From the NCBI GenBank assembly GCA_021325235.1, contig JAJPHN010000025.1:62001-126000 (forward strand): DNA of 64,000 nucleotides, read 5' to 3'. The translations under genes and the position numbers were made by a program. This document shows, piece after piece, positions 8,830 to 18,182 of the stretch. Source of the stretch: Terriglobia bacterium. GTDB taxonomy: Bacteria > Acidobacteriota > Terriglobia > Bryobacterales > Bryobacteraceae. Within the stretch, counting starts at the first letter, position 1. Every line of letters starts with the position of its first letter. Under the pieces are notes generated by a model. The model saw only the letters and a list, made by a program, of their open reading frames with translations, was not told where the DNA came from and did not search any database.

Positions 8830-11253
8830 ATGATGCATGATCTGCGTCTGGCTGCCCGCATGGCGCGCAAGAATCCGGGAACGACTCTGGCCGCCTTTTT
8901 TGCCCTTGCTCTGGGTATCGGCAGCTCCACAGCCATCTTCAGCGTGGTGGATTCCGTACTGCTGCGGCCCTTGCCGCTGCGCGACGGCGACCGGCTGGTG
9001 CGCATTTACTCCGTCGACTCGCATGGCCCAGATGACGACATCTCAATGGCCGATTACCTCGACTGGAAGCGTACCCTGCACAGTTTTTCCGGCATGGCGC
9101 TCTATCGAACGAGGCAGGCAACCTATACCGGCGAAGCGGTGCCGGAGCGGGTCATTACGCTCGAGGTTGAAACAAATCTGCTGCCTCTGATCGGCGTTTC
9201 GCCGGTACAGGGACGCAACTTCACGAGCGATGCAAACCAGCCCGGCCAGGCCCCCGAAGCAATCCTCGCCTGGCCCTTCTGGCAAACGCACTTCGGCGGA
9301 CAGAATGTGGTGGGTAAGCGTATCGTTCTCGACCAGCAGGGCTTTACCGTCGTCGGGGTATTACCCAAGTCCTTCACGATCTTTGGTCATCGCGACCTGC
9401 TGGTACCGGCCGTTTTCGATCTGAACAGGATGGAAAACAAGCGCGGCTACCACGGTTATCAGGTAGTTGCGCGGCTCGCACCGGGAGTTTCGCTCACGCA
9501 GGCGAATGCGGAACTCGCTTCCAGCGCAACTCTGCTTGCGCGGAACTATCCGAAGGAGAATCAGGATGTCTCCGCGCGCGCTCAGGATTTGCGTTCAACT
9601 CTGAGCGGGGAGGGCATCGGTGCATCGCAGAAGCACATGCGCTTCGATTTGCTGGTGCTTCTAGCCGCGGTTCTGGCCGTGCTTGCGATAGCGTGCGCGA
9701 ATGTCGCTCATATCCAGCTCATCCGGGCCTGGTCGCGGCAGCGCGAGATGGCGATTCGAGCATCTTTGGGTGCAAGCGGTAAGCAGCTCTTCCGGCAGGT
9801 GCTCGCTGAGAGCCTCTGGCTATCGCTTGCCGGAGCCGTCGGAGGCATTCTGATTGCGCTCGGTCTGATCCGTGTCTTTCGCCATCTACCGATCAATGCC
9901 ATCCCGCGTTTGGAAGAGATCTCGCTCGATTGGCGCGTATTGCTTTTTGCGCTCGCGATCGGCATTCTTACCGGAATCGGTTTCGGCATCGCTCCCGCCC
10001 TCCGCTCCACACGGCTTGATTTGAACTCCGTGCTGAAGGAATCGGGCGGTAGAAATACGGCCTCGCGCGCGCAGCTGCGAATGCGGCAAATGCTGGTTGT
10101 GCTCGAAATCGCCGTTTCTGTAGCGCTTCTGATCGAATGCGCGCTGCTGGCGAAAAGTTTTGCCGCGGTGATGCGATTGCAGCCGGCCTTTGCACGCCAA
10201 CCGCTACTCACTTTTTATCTCGCGCTTCCGCCGAAGCGCTATAATCTCCAGGACCTGGCAGGATCCACTGCACGTCTTGATGCGATTCTCAAAGCAGTCG
10301 AAGCGACTCCTGGTATCACCAGCGCGGGTATGAGCAGCGACCTGCCGCTTTCGGGCACCGTGTCCGGCGGCGGATTGCTGTTTGAAGACAAGCAGCTGCC
10401 GCGCCAGTTCTGGACGGCGCCCTACGTTGTGAATCTGCAGGTCTCGGCCAGCTATTTTCGAACGCTCGGCGTCCCTTTACTCGCTGGGCGCTTATTCACC
10501 GATCGCGAACGAATCGCGCGCATTGTGCTCGTCAATCAGGCTTTCGCTAAAAAGTTTTTTCCCGGCCAGAGCGCGGTCGGCCACCGCATTGCGAACGTAG
10601 CCGAAAACCCGCGATGGCAGGAGATCATTGGCGTGGTCGGTGACGTTCCCGAAGGCAATATCGAAGACAAAGTGTCTCCTCAGGTCTATTTCCCGCTGAT
10701 GATCCCGGTTGTGCCCTGGGTAGGAGTTGTCGTTCGCGCGCAGGGAGATCCGGCTGCATATCTGGAACGTCTGCGAAGCGAGATTGCAAAGGTCGATTCG
10801 TCTGTCGCCGTGTTCCTGCCGCGAACAATGCAGCAGATTCGGGATAAACAATTCTTCTGGCGAAAACTGCAGACATGGCTGCTGGGCGCGTTTGCATTTT
10901 TTGCGCTGGTACTGGCTGCGCTCGGAATTTACGCCGTGATCGCGTATACGGTTCGGCAGCGCACGAACGAAATTGGCGTCAGAATCGCGCTTGGTGCGAC
11001 CACGGGACAGGTCTGGGGCGAAACATTATGGCAGGGAATGCAACCCGTGATCGCAGGCCTTGCTGTTGGCCTCTTACTCGGCTGGGCGGCGGCGCGCGTT
11101 ACCGCAAACCTGTTCTTTGCGGCAGCTCCGAGCGACTGGGGAGCTTATCTCGGAACGATTTCGTTCATTCTGCTCGTCGCTGCTCTGGCTAGCGCGATTC
11201 CTGCCACCCGAGCCGCGCGAATCGAGCCCGCGCGCGCACTCCGCCACGAATGA
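8830..11253 (+). CDS. Orphan MacB/FtsX-type ABC permease (acidobacterial duplicated permease)
   Basis: An 807-residue membrane protein with two tandem MacB_PCD plus FtsX units. The N-terminal membrane helix and SVVDSVLLRPLP start the first periplasmic domain; the first FtsX core is around residues 275-400 (REMAIRASLGASGKQLFRQ), and the second copy ends with NEIGVRIALGATTGQVWGE and RAARIEPARALRHE. No ATPase is encoded next to it. This duplicated architecture is abundant in Acidobacteria, where the family has been called ADOP. MacB-type permeases act in tripartite export or as mechanotransmission devices; the substrate here is unknown. It stands alone, diverging from the RlmI-like gene. Confidence 0.9.
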   Translation: MMHDLRLAARMARKNPGTTLAAFFALALGIGSSTAIFSVVDSVLLRPLPLRDGDRLVRIYSVDSHGPDDDISMADYLDWKRTLHSFSGMALYRTRQATYTGEAVPERVITLEVETNLLPLIGVSPVQGRNFTSDANQPGQAPEAILAWPFWQTHFGGQNVVGKRIVLDQQGFTVVGVLPKSFTIFGHRDLLVPAVFDLNRMENKRGYHGYQVVARLAPGVSLTQANAELASSATLLARNYPKENQDVSARAQDLRSTLSGEGIGASQKHMRFDLLVLLAAVLAVLAIACANVAHIQLIRAWSRQREMAIRASLGASGKQLFRQVLAESLWLSLAGAVGGILIALGLIRVFRHLPINAIPRLEEISLDWRVLLFALAIGILTGIGFGIAPALRSTRLDLNSVLKESGGRNTASRAQLRMRQMLVVLEIAVSVALLIECALLAKSFAAVMRLQPAFARQPLLTFYLALPPKRYNLQDLAGSTARLDAILKAVEATPGITSAGMSSDLPLSGTVSGGGLLFEDKQLPRQFWTAPYVVNLQVSASYFRTLGVPLLAGRLFTDRERIARIVLVNQAFAKKFFPGQSAVGHRIANVAENPRWQEIIGVVGDVPEGNIEDKVSPQVYFPLMIPVVPWVGVVVRAQGDPAAYLERLRSEIAKVDSSVAVFLPRTMQQIRDKQFFWRKLQTWLLGAFAFFALVLAALGIYAVIAYTVRQRTNEIGVRIALGATTGQVWGETLWQGMQPVIAGLAVGLLLGWAAARVTANLFFAAAPSDWGAYLGTISFILLVAALASAIPATRAARIEPARALRHE

Positions 11254-11263
11254 ATGGCGCTCT

Positions 11264-12319
11264 TCAGGCGCGCTGTGCCGCAGCTGCTGTGCAATTGGCG
11301 CAGACCTCGGCGATAGCTTGTAAGGCGCGTTCGCAATCCTCGCGAGACACGTCGAAATGCGTCACCACGCGCATGCGGCGATCATCGATGCCGTTTACCA
11401 GCACACCGCGGTGCTTCAGTTCCGCACTGAATTCGGCGGTGCTCAAGCCTGTTTCGGAGACATTGAAGATGACGATGTTTGTTTGAACAGCGGCAGGATC
11501 TATCGAGATACCCGGCATTCCAGCCAGTTCGGAAGCAAGAAAGCGCGCATTTTCGTGATCGAGCGCAAGTCGAGCGGGTGACTCCTGGAGCGCGATAAGC
11601 CCGGCCGCTGCGAGGATGCCTGCCTGGCGCATGCCGCCGCCCAGGCGCTTTCGGTAAAGCCGGGCCTGTTCAATTGCCGCAATGCTGCCAGCCAGCATCG
11701 AACCCACAGGCGCTCCCAGAGCTTTCGACAGGCAAAACATCACCGTATCGATGTCTCGTACGATGCGCGCGACCGGTACTCCGCTCGCGATCGAAGCGTT
11801 GAAGATGCGGGCGCCGTCCATGTGAACCTTCAGGCCTCGTGCATGAGTCTCGCTGCAAATCTCATCGATAACGGTTTGTGGGTAGACCGTTCCGCCGCCC
11901 ATGTTGTGAGTGTTCTCGAGCGAAATCAGCGTAGTCGGCGCATTATGCGGCCCAAAACGCCGCAGGGCGGGTTCGATCTGAGACCAGGTGAGGATCCCGT
12001 CCTGTGTCTGCACCGCGCGCACCAGGCATCCCGAGAACCAGGCGAGCATCGAGAGTTCCCAATCGAGGATGTGCGAACGCGAATCGCAGAGCACTTCCTC
12101 ACCATGTCGCGTATGCAGCTTGATGGCGATCGTATTGCCCATCGTGCCGGTGGGCACAAACAGTGCCGCTTCTTTGCCACAGATCTCCGCGGCGCGTTCT
12201 TCGAGACGGTTCACCGTCGGATCTTCGCGGTAAACATCATCGCCCACTTCGGCTTCAGCCATGGCCTTCCGCATGCGCTCGCTCGGACGAGTGACCGTGT
12301 CGCTTCGCAGATCGATCAA
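11264..12319 (-). CDS. ltaE: Low-specificity L-threonine aldolase
   Basis: A 351-residue PLP enzyme of the threonine aldolase/beta-eliminating lyase family. [12 protein letters not shown] is the family's N-terminal signature, [13 protein letters not shown] and [11 protein letters not shown] line the active site, and Lys199 in [11 protein letters not shown] is the expected Schiff-base lysine. It splits L-threonine or allo-threonine to glycine and acetaldehyde. I chose a TTG start at 12319: it places the family signature at the N-terminus, and its last two bases form part of the stop codon of hemW (TTGA overlap). A longer reading to 12448 would overlap hemW by more than 130 bases with no conserved sequence. 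Confidence 0.88.
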   Translation of the reverse strand: MIDLRSDTVTRPSERMRKAMAEAEVGDDVYREDPTVNRLEERAAEICGKEAALFVPTGTMGNTIAIKLHTRHGEEVLCDSRSHILDWELSMLAWFSGCLVRAVQTQDGILTWSQIEPALRRFGPHNAPTTLISLENTHNMGGGTVYPQTVIDEICSETHARGLKVHMDGARIFNASIASGVPVARIVRDIDTVMFCLSKALGAPVGSMLAGSIAAIEQARLYRKRLGGGMRQAGILAAAGLIALQESPARLALDHENARFLASELAGMPGISIDPAAVQTNIVIFNVSETGLSTAEFSAELKHRGVLVNGIDDRRMRVVTHFDVSREDCERALQAIAEVCANCTAAAAQRA

Positions 12320-13392
12320 GCCACAAACTCCGCCAAAATTTCGTTTGAAACAAGGACAGCGTCCGCGGTAAGCCGCAGCCGCGAGCCAGTGCGCTCGAGT
12401 AGTCCCGCGCGCGTCCATCTCTCGATCGGCCGGGCAAAGCGTGTCCATTCTTCCTGAGTCGGCTCAATCCCGCTCATCATGCGCAGCCCGACGAAGAAAT
12501 GCTCTTCGCCGCGATCGGTTCGACTTCTGATCTGCGGAGCCCGGGAAAGATACTCAATGAGCGAATCCGGGTTCTGCCATCGCTCGCAGCCGTCGTACGA
12601 ATGTGCGTCCAGCCCAAAACCGACGTATGGCTCGAGTTTCCAATACTTGAGATTGTGCAGCGATTCGTGACCAGCTCGGGCGAAATTTGAAATCTCGTAA
12701 CGGGTATAGCTGACGGCCTCAAGCCGCTCAACAGCGCGCTCGTAGAACTGCGCGGCGAGATCCTCCGACGGCATGCGAGCGGCCCCGTAACGCGAACCAC
12801 CCAGCAGAAACTCACGCCCGAGCCGGCTCTCTTCATCCACTTCGAACAGATAAACCGAAACGTGCGGCGGCCTTATGTGCTCGATCCAATCTAGCGAGCG
12901 CTCCCAGCTTGCTGCGGTTTGCTCGGGAAGCCCGGCAATCAGGTCGAGGTTGATGTTTTCGATTCCACTCGCACGCAACAGGTCGACCTCTCTCTCGACA
13001 TCCTCGGCCGAATGTCTGCGCCCACTTGTTTTCAGCTCTTCCGCCACAAAGGACTGCACGCCGAGGCTCACTCGATTGATTCCGGCTACTGTCCAACTCT
13101 CGAGAAGCGAGCGATTCAGCGTACCCGGCGCGCATTCGATCGTCGCTTCCCGCAAGCATTTTGCCGGAAGCGCGCGCATGATTTCCGCCACCAGTTCAGG
13201 CGGCATCAGGCTCGGCGTGCCACCACCGAAATACACCGTCTCCGGCGACCATTGCCATTCGTGTGCGCGAATTTCTTCGAGCAGTGCAGCTCCATATCGG
13301 GTTTTCACCGGATCACTGGCAACGTCCGATGCGAAGTTGCAAAAACTGCACTTCTGACGGCAGAACGGATACGAGATGTAGACGCCGGACAC
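12316..13392 (-). CDS. hemW: Radical SAM haem chaperone HemW
   Basis: A 358-residue protein whose N-terminus carries the radical SAM cluster motif as Cys11-x3-Cys15-x2-Cys18 ([11 protein letters not shown]). It is followed by [10 protein letters not shown], a GVQSF motif and the NLDLIAGLP region, all typical of the HemN/HemW family, and a C-terminal HemN-type winged domain. It lacks the long N-terminal extension of true HemN coproporphyrinogen dehydrogenases, so the haem-trafficking protein HemW is the better call. Its stop codon overlaps the TTG start of the threonine aldolase gene. Confidence 0.9.
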   Translation of the reverse strand: MSGVYISYPFCRQKCSFCNFASDVASDPVKTRYGAALLEEIRAHEWQWSPETVYFGGGTPSLMPPELVAEIMRALPAKCLREATIECAPGTLNRSLLESWTVAGINRVSLGVQSFVAEELKTSGRRHSAEDVEREVDLLRASGIENINLDLIAGLPEQTAASWERSLDWIEHIRPPHVSVYLFEVDEESRLGREFLLGGSRYGAARMPSEDLAAQFYERAVERLEAVSYTRYEISNFARAGHESLHNLKYWKLEPYVGFGLDAHSYDGCERWQNPDSLIEYLSRAPQIRSRTDRGEEHFFVGLRMMSGIEPTQEEWTRFARPIERWTRAGLLERTGSRLRLTADAVLVSNEILAEFVA

Positions 13393-13413
13393 CTTCCTCT
13401 ATTTTCGAATACA

Positions 13414-14138
13414 TCAGGGAGCCGAGAGAAAGTCGAAGATTTCGCGCAGCACGCGGTCGCCCTGTGGCGTTGCGAACAGGAACTGAGCATGCGCGGAACC
13501 TTCAACGATCACCATCGCCTTTGGATCAGCCGCCTTTTCGAATTGAGCCCGTATCTTGGGTACCCTCGGCCCTTCGGTATTCCCATCGTCTCGGGCCAGG
13601 ACGAAGAGTTTCGGACCTTTGAAGTGCACGAGCGGCGTATAGGCACCTGCCGCGAGCAGCACAAGCCGGTGAATTGCGGCTGGATCGGCTTCGGCAGCCT
13701 GCGCCGCAAAATCGCCGCCCATACTTGCGCCGATCACATCAATCGACCTCGCGCCTGCAGTTCGCAGATACTGAACAGCACCGAGTACGTCACGGTAGCT
13801 TCCTTTGTCATTCGAGCCCTCGCTTTTTGCCCGTGCGACTTGCCTTCGCCGCGGAGATCGATGGCCAGCATGCAGAACCCGCGTTTGGCGAAATAGTTCG
13901 CCTGTTCTGTCCAGCTTCTTCGATCGAAGCGGCCGCCGTGAATCAACACAGCCGCCCGCGGTCCGGCACCGTACAAATCGGCGAAGATTTCGGCACCATC
14001 TGCGGTTAAGAAGGAAATCTCACTTTGAGCTGACGCGCTTGTAACCAGCGCGACGGCCCCGGCAAACAACCTGATCAGACGCACTCTGTCAGAGTGTATC
14101 GTCTTCAGCTGTGACTCGGTTTTCGGTACCGCGAGCAA
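13414..14138 (-). pseudogene. Secreted alpha/beta hydrolase, split by one frameshift
   Basis: Two frames (14138-13734 and 13737-13414) make one hydrolase of about 240 residues. The first part has a signal peptide (LIRLFAGAVALVTSASA), the oxyanion region VLIHGGRFDRRSW and MLAIDLRGEGKSHG. The second has the nucleophile elbow GASMGG and, near the end, a His (GSAHAQFL) fitting the catalytic triad. The frames meet at a run of five A in the coding sense near 13832: re-reading one base gives SEGSNDKGSYRDVLGAVQYLR and joins the halves smoothly. A sequencing or assembly indel is therefore quite possible. No substrate can be named. Confidence 0.75.
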
Positions 14139-14188
14139 AGTTTGGTAACTTTGACCCGTAGACGTTCATCTTGCTAAATGCCACCTCT

Positions 14189-15766
14189 ATGGAGCCGTCG
14201 TGTATCCGCCAAGACCTGATTCCCGGCACAACCAAGCTTTTTGCCGATTTTCTGTATCATTTTGAGCGGGTTAGCGATTTTTACGGACACTCATACTCGG
14301 ATCCGCAAAGCTTCCGGGATGCGGCAGAGCAGATCCATTACCCGGATGAACGGCGCGCGCGGCTGATCGAAGCGCTTCGGGAGCAGAATGGTAATTCCGC
14401 CTCTCTGGACGAACTCGCCCGTCCGGGCACACTCGCCGTTGTCACCGGGCAGCAGGTTGGCCTCTTGTCCGGTCCTTCCTACACGATCTACAAAGCCCTG
14501 ACGGCGGTTCGCCTTGTGCACGAACTGCGCGCCGGGGGCCTGCGCGCGGTGCCCGTGTTTTGGCTTGCGTCGGAGGACCACGACCTCGCCGAGGTCGACC
14601 ACGCCTGGCTCTTTGATCAGAACGCGCGTCCTACGAAGATCTCCGTCACGAATACCGTCGCCAACGGCGGACCTGTCGGTGAGGTCGCCATTCCGGAGCT
14701 GCCCTGGGCGGAGATTGCGCAGGCCCTTGGCGATCTGCCGTTTGCCTCCGAGGTGCTCGATCGTCTGCGGACCGCCTATACTCCCGGCGGAACCTTCACC
14801 TGCGGTTTCAAGCGCTTCCTGCAGGACACGTTGAAAGATTTTGGGCTGCTTTTCCTCGATCCGCTTGCTCCGGCGATTCGTTCTCTCGCTGCTCCCTTTC
14901 TCTCATCCACGGTAGAGCGTGTCCCCGAACTGCTCGAAGCCCTCCGTAAGCGCGATGCCGAACTGGCCGACCGCGGCTATCATGCGCAGGTTCATCTCGA
15001 TCAGAATTCATCCCTGCTGTTCCTGTTGAGCGACGGCAAACGCATCGCACTGCGTTCGAAGGACGGCCGTTTCAGCGCGCGCGACAAAGAGTACAGCGTC
15101 CAGGAACTCGTTTCGGCGGGCGACCATCTCTCGCCCAATGCACTGCTCCGGCCCGTGATGCAGGATTATCTGCTGCCGACCATTTCCTACATTGGCGGCC
15201 CATCCGAAATTGCCTACATGGCTCAGGCCCAGGTGCTTTATAAGAGCCTGCTCGGGCGCATGCCCGTGATGTTCCCGCGCAATAGCTTCACATTGCTCGA
15301 CATCCGCGCCGAAAAGCTGATGGCGCGTTACCGTCTTTGTCTGCCAGACCTTTTCACCCACCCGGACAAAGTCCGCTGCGCTATCGCCGCGCAACTGGTT
15401 CCGGCCGGGCTTGCCGGTGAATTCAGCGTGCTCGAATCCTCGCTGACCAAATCGCTCGAAAGCCTGCGGCACAATCTGCACAGCTTCGATCCCACGCTCG
15501 AGGCCGCCGCACAAAAGAGCAGCGCAAAGATGCTTTACCAATTGAAGCGACTGGCCAGCAAGACCGCACGGGAGACTTTGCGGCGTGATGAACGCAGCGT
15601 CTGGGCGGCAAACTACCTGGTGGATCTGGTGTATCCGCAGAAGCATCTGCAGGAGCGCTTCTACTCAGTTGTGCCATTCCTGGCCAAATATGGTCTCGAT
15701 CTGCCGAAGCAGTTGTTCGAGCGTACCCAGCTCACCTGTCCTGACCACATGATTCGCACAATTTAG
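14189..15766 (+). CDS. bshC: Bacillithiol biosynthesis cysteine-adding enzyme BshC
   Basis: A 525-residue protein with the BshC hallmarks: VTGQQVGLLSGPSYTIYKALTAVRL in the nucleotide-binding fold, FWLASEDHDLAEVDHAW, ISYIGGPSEIAYMAQ in the middle, and a long coiled-coil-rich C-terminal part. In Firmicutes, BshC joins cysteine to glucosaminyl-malate, the last step of bacillithiol synthesis; homologues occur in Acidobacteria. I chose ATG 14189, since the earlier TTG at 14171 adds residues without family support. bshA and bshB are not in the window. Confidence 0.92.
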   Translation: MEPSCIRQDLIPGTTKLFADFLYHFERVSDFYGHSYSDPQSFRDAAEQIHYPDERRARLIEALREQNGNSASLDELARPGTLAVVTGQQVGLLSGPSYTIYKALTAVRLVHELRAGGLRAVPVFWLASEDHDLAEVDHAWLFDQNARPTKISVTNTVANGGPVGEVAIPELPWAEIAQALGDLPFASEVLDRLRTAYTPGGTFTCGFKRFLQDTLKDFGLLFLDPLAPAIRSLAAPFLSSTVERVPELLEALRKRDAELADRGYHAQVHLDQNSSLLFLLSDGKRIALRSKDGRFSARDKEYSVQELVSAGDHLSPNALLRPVMQDYLLPTISYIGGPSEIAYMAQAQVLYKSLLGRMPVMFPRNSFTLLDIRAEKLMARYRLCLPDLFTHPDKVRCAIAAQLVPAGLAGEFSVLESSLTKSLESLRHNLHSFDPTLEAAAQKSSAKMLYQLKRLASKTARETLRRDERSVWAANYLVDLVYPQKHLQERFYSVVPFLAKYGLDLPKQLFERTQLTCPDHMIRTI

Positions 15767-15776
15767 GCGAGCTACG

Positions 15777-18116
15777 TCAATACAGCAGAGCTTTCGTGCG
15801 GAGCTCATCGAACTGTCTGGTTTCTTTTTCCAGGTTGGTGACAATCGTGCCCGGATCCAGACCCGATTTCAGCTCATCCACTGCTTGTTGACTGCCGATG
15901 AGAAACCGGCACTTGTCGAAATTGATCTTACCCGGATAGAGCTTCTGCAAAGCGGCCGCCAGCTCAACGCCAAAACGCGTGCTGTCGAAGCTTTCGCGGC
16001 TGGTGATCACGAAGCGCACGCCTTCGATCTCCTTACCTGCGAAATTCGATTCACTCGGCCTGAAGCGCACAGGATAGACGCGCACGCCCGGAATCAAACG
16101 CGCGTTCAGCGTTGCGGCCAATGCCGAACCGCTGATCCAGTCCGCGCCAATCTGCTCGAAAGGCGCATCCGTGCCGCGTCCGACCGAGTAGTTCGTATCC
16201 GCTTCGAGCATTGCAACGCCCGGATAGAGCAGAGCGGCATTCAGCGACCGCATGTTCGGCGACGGATTCACCCAGGTCAGTCCGGTCGAATCAAACCAGT
16301 CGCCGCGCTGCCAATTCTGCATTTTAATCACGTGCAGATCGGCGTTCCAGTGGCGCTCGTGGTTGGCAAGGGTTGCTAGTTCTCCGAAGGTCATCCCATG
16401 CCGTAGCGGCACGTCAATGCAACCTACAAAAGACTCGAGCTTGGCATCGAGCAAGGGCCCTTCGACGTGTGTGCCGGTGATCGGATTCGGCCGATCGAGC
16501 ACGTAAAACGGCAGCCCCGCATGTGCCGCCGCTTCGAGTGAATAGAGCATGGTGCACGAATATGTGTAGAAGCGTGCGCCTACGTCCTGAATATCGAAGA
16601 CAAGCGCATCAACGCCTTCGAGTTGTGACTTCGGCGGCGTCCGCTGATTCGGCTGGTAGAGACTGACGACCGGCAGATTCGTCTTCGCATCCCGGCTGTT
16701 GGCTACATTCGTATCGGCGGTGCCCGAGATGCCGTGCTCCGGCGAGAAGAGTCTCACGATATGAACGCCCGAAGCGAGCATGACATCGATATTGCGGCTG
16801 CCTTGCCGGTCGAGTCCGGTGTGGTTTGTAATTAGCCCGATCCGCTTGCCTTTGAGCGGAGCAAAGCTTTGTTGCTCGAGCACATCCAGGCCGGTCAACG
16901 TTTCCCCATTGCGCGCCACTACTCGATGGACACCGGCACTCGAAATTGTCTCGCTGTAGCCGGTCAGAGCAACGCTATTGGGGAACTCCATCCCGTAGTG
17001 CGCCGCTACCGCGGTTGCGATGCGAGCGCGCAGGGATGTGATCGGCTTTTTCGAATCGTGCTTCGGATGCACAGCGTTGGTCAGTACGATGACGAATGTA
17101 TTGCTGTAAGGATCGAGCCAGACGGAGGTGCCTGTCCAGCCGGTATGTCCGAACGAGCCGATCGGGAACAACTCGCCTCGGTTGCCCGAATAGGGCGAAT
17201 CGATGTCCCAGCCGAGCGCTCTCAGAATCGGCTGATCGGCGGGCGTGGCCGGCTCAGTGAATTTCCGGATGGTCGCCGGGTCGAAAATTTGGCGGCCTTC
17301 ATACGTACCCATGCCGAGCAGCATGGCAGCGTATTTTGCCAGATCCTGGGCAGTCGTGAAGAGGCCGGCATGTCCGGCAATGCCGCCCATTGCACGCGAA
17401 CGTGGATCGTTCACAACTCCACGCTCGACTTTCCCCGTGGTCTCGTCAATCTCGGTTGGGGCGATGCGCGGAATGAGCGAGGCGGGCGGCTGAAAGCCCG
17501 TGTCGTTCATACCCAGTGGCGCATAGATCTGGTCGTGCGCGAATTGCGCGAGTGTCTGGCCCGACAGCCGCTGTACGATTTCGCCGAGCAGGATGTAGTT
17601 CGTGTCGCTGTAAATAAATGCCGTGCCCGGCGGCACGATCGGCTTCTCTGCCAGTGCCTTCTGCAACCCAGCCTGATACCCGCTCCAGGGCGCGCCCATA
17701 TCGAAATCGGGCGCAAAACCGGAGAAATGCGTCATCAAAAGACGAATTGTGATCGGGCTTTGACCGCCCTGGAATTCCGGGATGTATTTCGTAACCGGAT
17801 CATCGAGCCGGATCTTACCCTGCTCGAAAAGCTTCATGATGGAAGGCGTCGTCGCGACGACTTTGGTGAGCGAGGCTGCGTCGAAGATCGTATCGAGTGT
17901 CATCGCCTCGCGGGTGGGAATCAGTGCCCGGGAGCCATATGCCTTTTGGTAAACGATCCGGCCGTTGTGACCAATGGCCACGACAGCGCCCGGAATCACG
18001 TCGGTTCGCACCGCTTCATCAACGATTGCGTCTACCTGAGGGAACTGATCCTGAGCCCGGCAGAGAGTCCCGAGCAGAAGATGTGCGAGCAAAGCAGCAG
18101 CGCAGGCAGTTTTCAT
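15777..18116 (-). CDS. Fusion of a beta-lactamase-family serine hydrolase and a NamZ (DUF1343) muramidase
   Basis: A 779-residue secreted protein with signal peptide MKTACAAALLAHLLLGTLCRA. Residues 25-380 are a class C beta-lactamase/penicillin-binding-like domain: SxxK is Ser82-Leu-Thr-Lys85, the YSD motif is at 169-171, and HTG occurs in GHTGWTG near residue 320. Residues 410-779 are a DUF1343 domain (IGLITNHTGLDRQG, SPEHGISG, FDIQDVGARFYTY, DRPNPI, PNMRSLNAALLYPG). DUF1343 members include NamZ, an exo-beta-N-acetylmuramidase. The fusion suggests a periplasmic enzyme that handles both the peptide and glycan part of muropeptides during cell-wall recycling. The coupling is inference. Confidence 0.9.
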   Translation of the reverse strand: MKTACAAALLAHLLLGTLCRAQDQFPQVDAIVDEAVRTDVIPGAVVAIGHNGRIVYQKAYGSRALIPTREAMTLDTIFDAASLTKVVATTPSIMKLFEQGKIRLDDPVTKYIPEFQGGQSPITIRLLMTHFSGFAPDFDMGAPWSGYQAGLQKALAEKPIVPPGTAFIYSDTNYILLGEIVQRLSGQTLAQFAHDQIYAPLGMNDTGFQPPASLIPRIAPTEIDETTGKVERGVVNDPRSRAMGGIAGHAGLFTTAQDLAKYAAMLLGMGTYEGRQIFDPATIRKFTEPATPADQPILRALGWDIDSPYSGNRGELFPIGSFGHTGWTGTSVWLDPYSNTFVIVLTNAVHPKHDSKKPITSLRARIATAVAAHYGMEFPNSVALTGYSETISSAGVHRVVARNGETLTGLDVLEQQSFAPLKGKRIGLITNHTGLDRQGSRNIDVMLASGVHIVRLFSPEHGISGTADTNVANSRDAKTNLPVVSLYQPNQRTPPKSQLEGVDALVFDIQDVGARFYTYSCTMLYSLEAAAHAGLPFYVLDRPNPITGTHVEGPLLDAKLESFVGCIDVPLRHGMTFGELATLANHERHWNADLHVIKMQNWQRGDWFDSTGLTWVNPSPNMRSLNAALLYPGVAMLEADTNYSVGRGTDAPFEQIGADWISGSALAATLNARLIPGVRVYPVRFRPSESNFAGKEIEGVRFVITSRESFDSTRFGVELAAALQKLYPGKINFDKCRFLIGSQQAVDELKSGLDPGTIVTNLEKETRQFDELRTKALLY

Positions 18117-18182
18117 GTTGAAAGACCAGCCTACCGTGGCGAGTTTGTGAAGTTTTCAGGAACGAAGCCAACCGGCGCGGAA

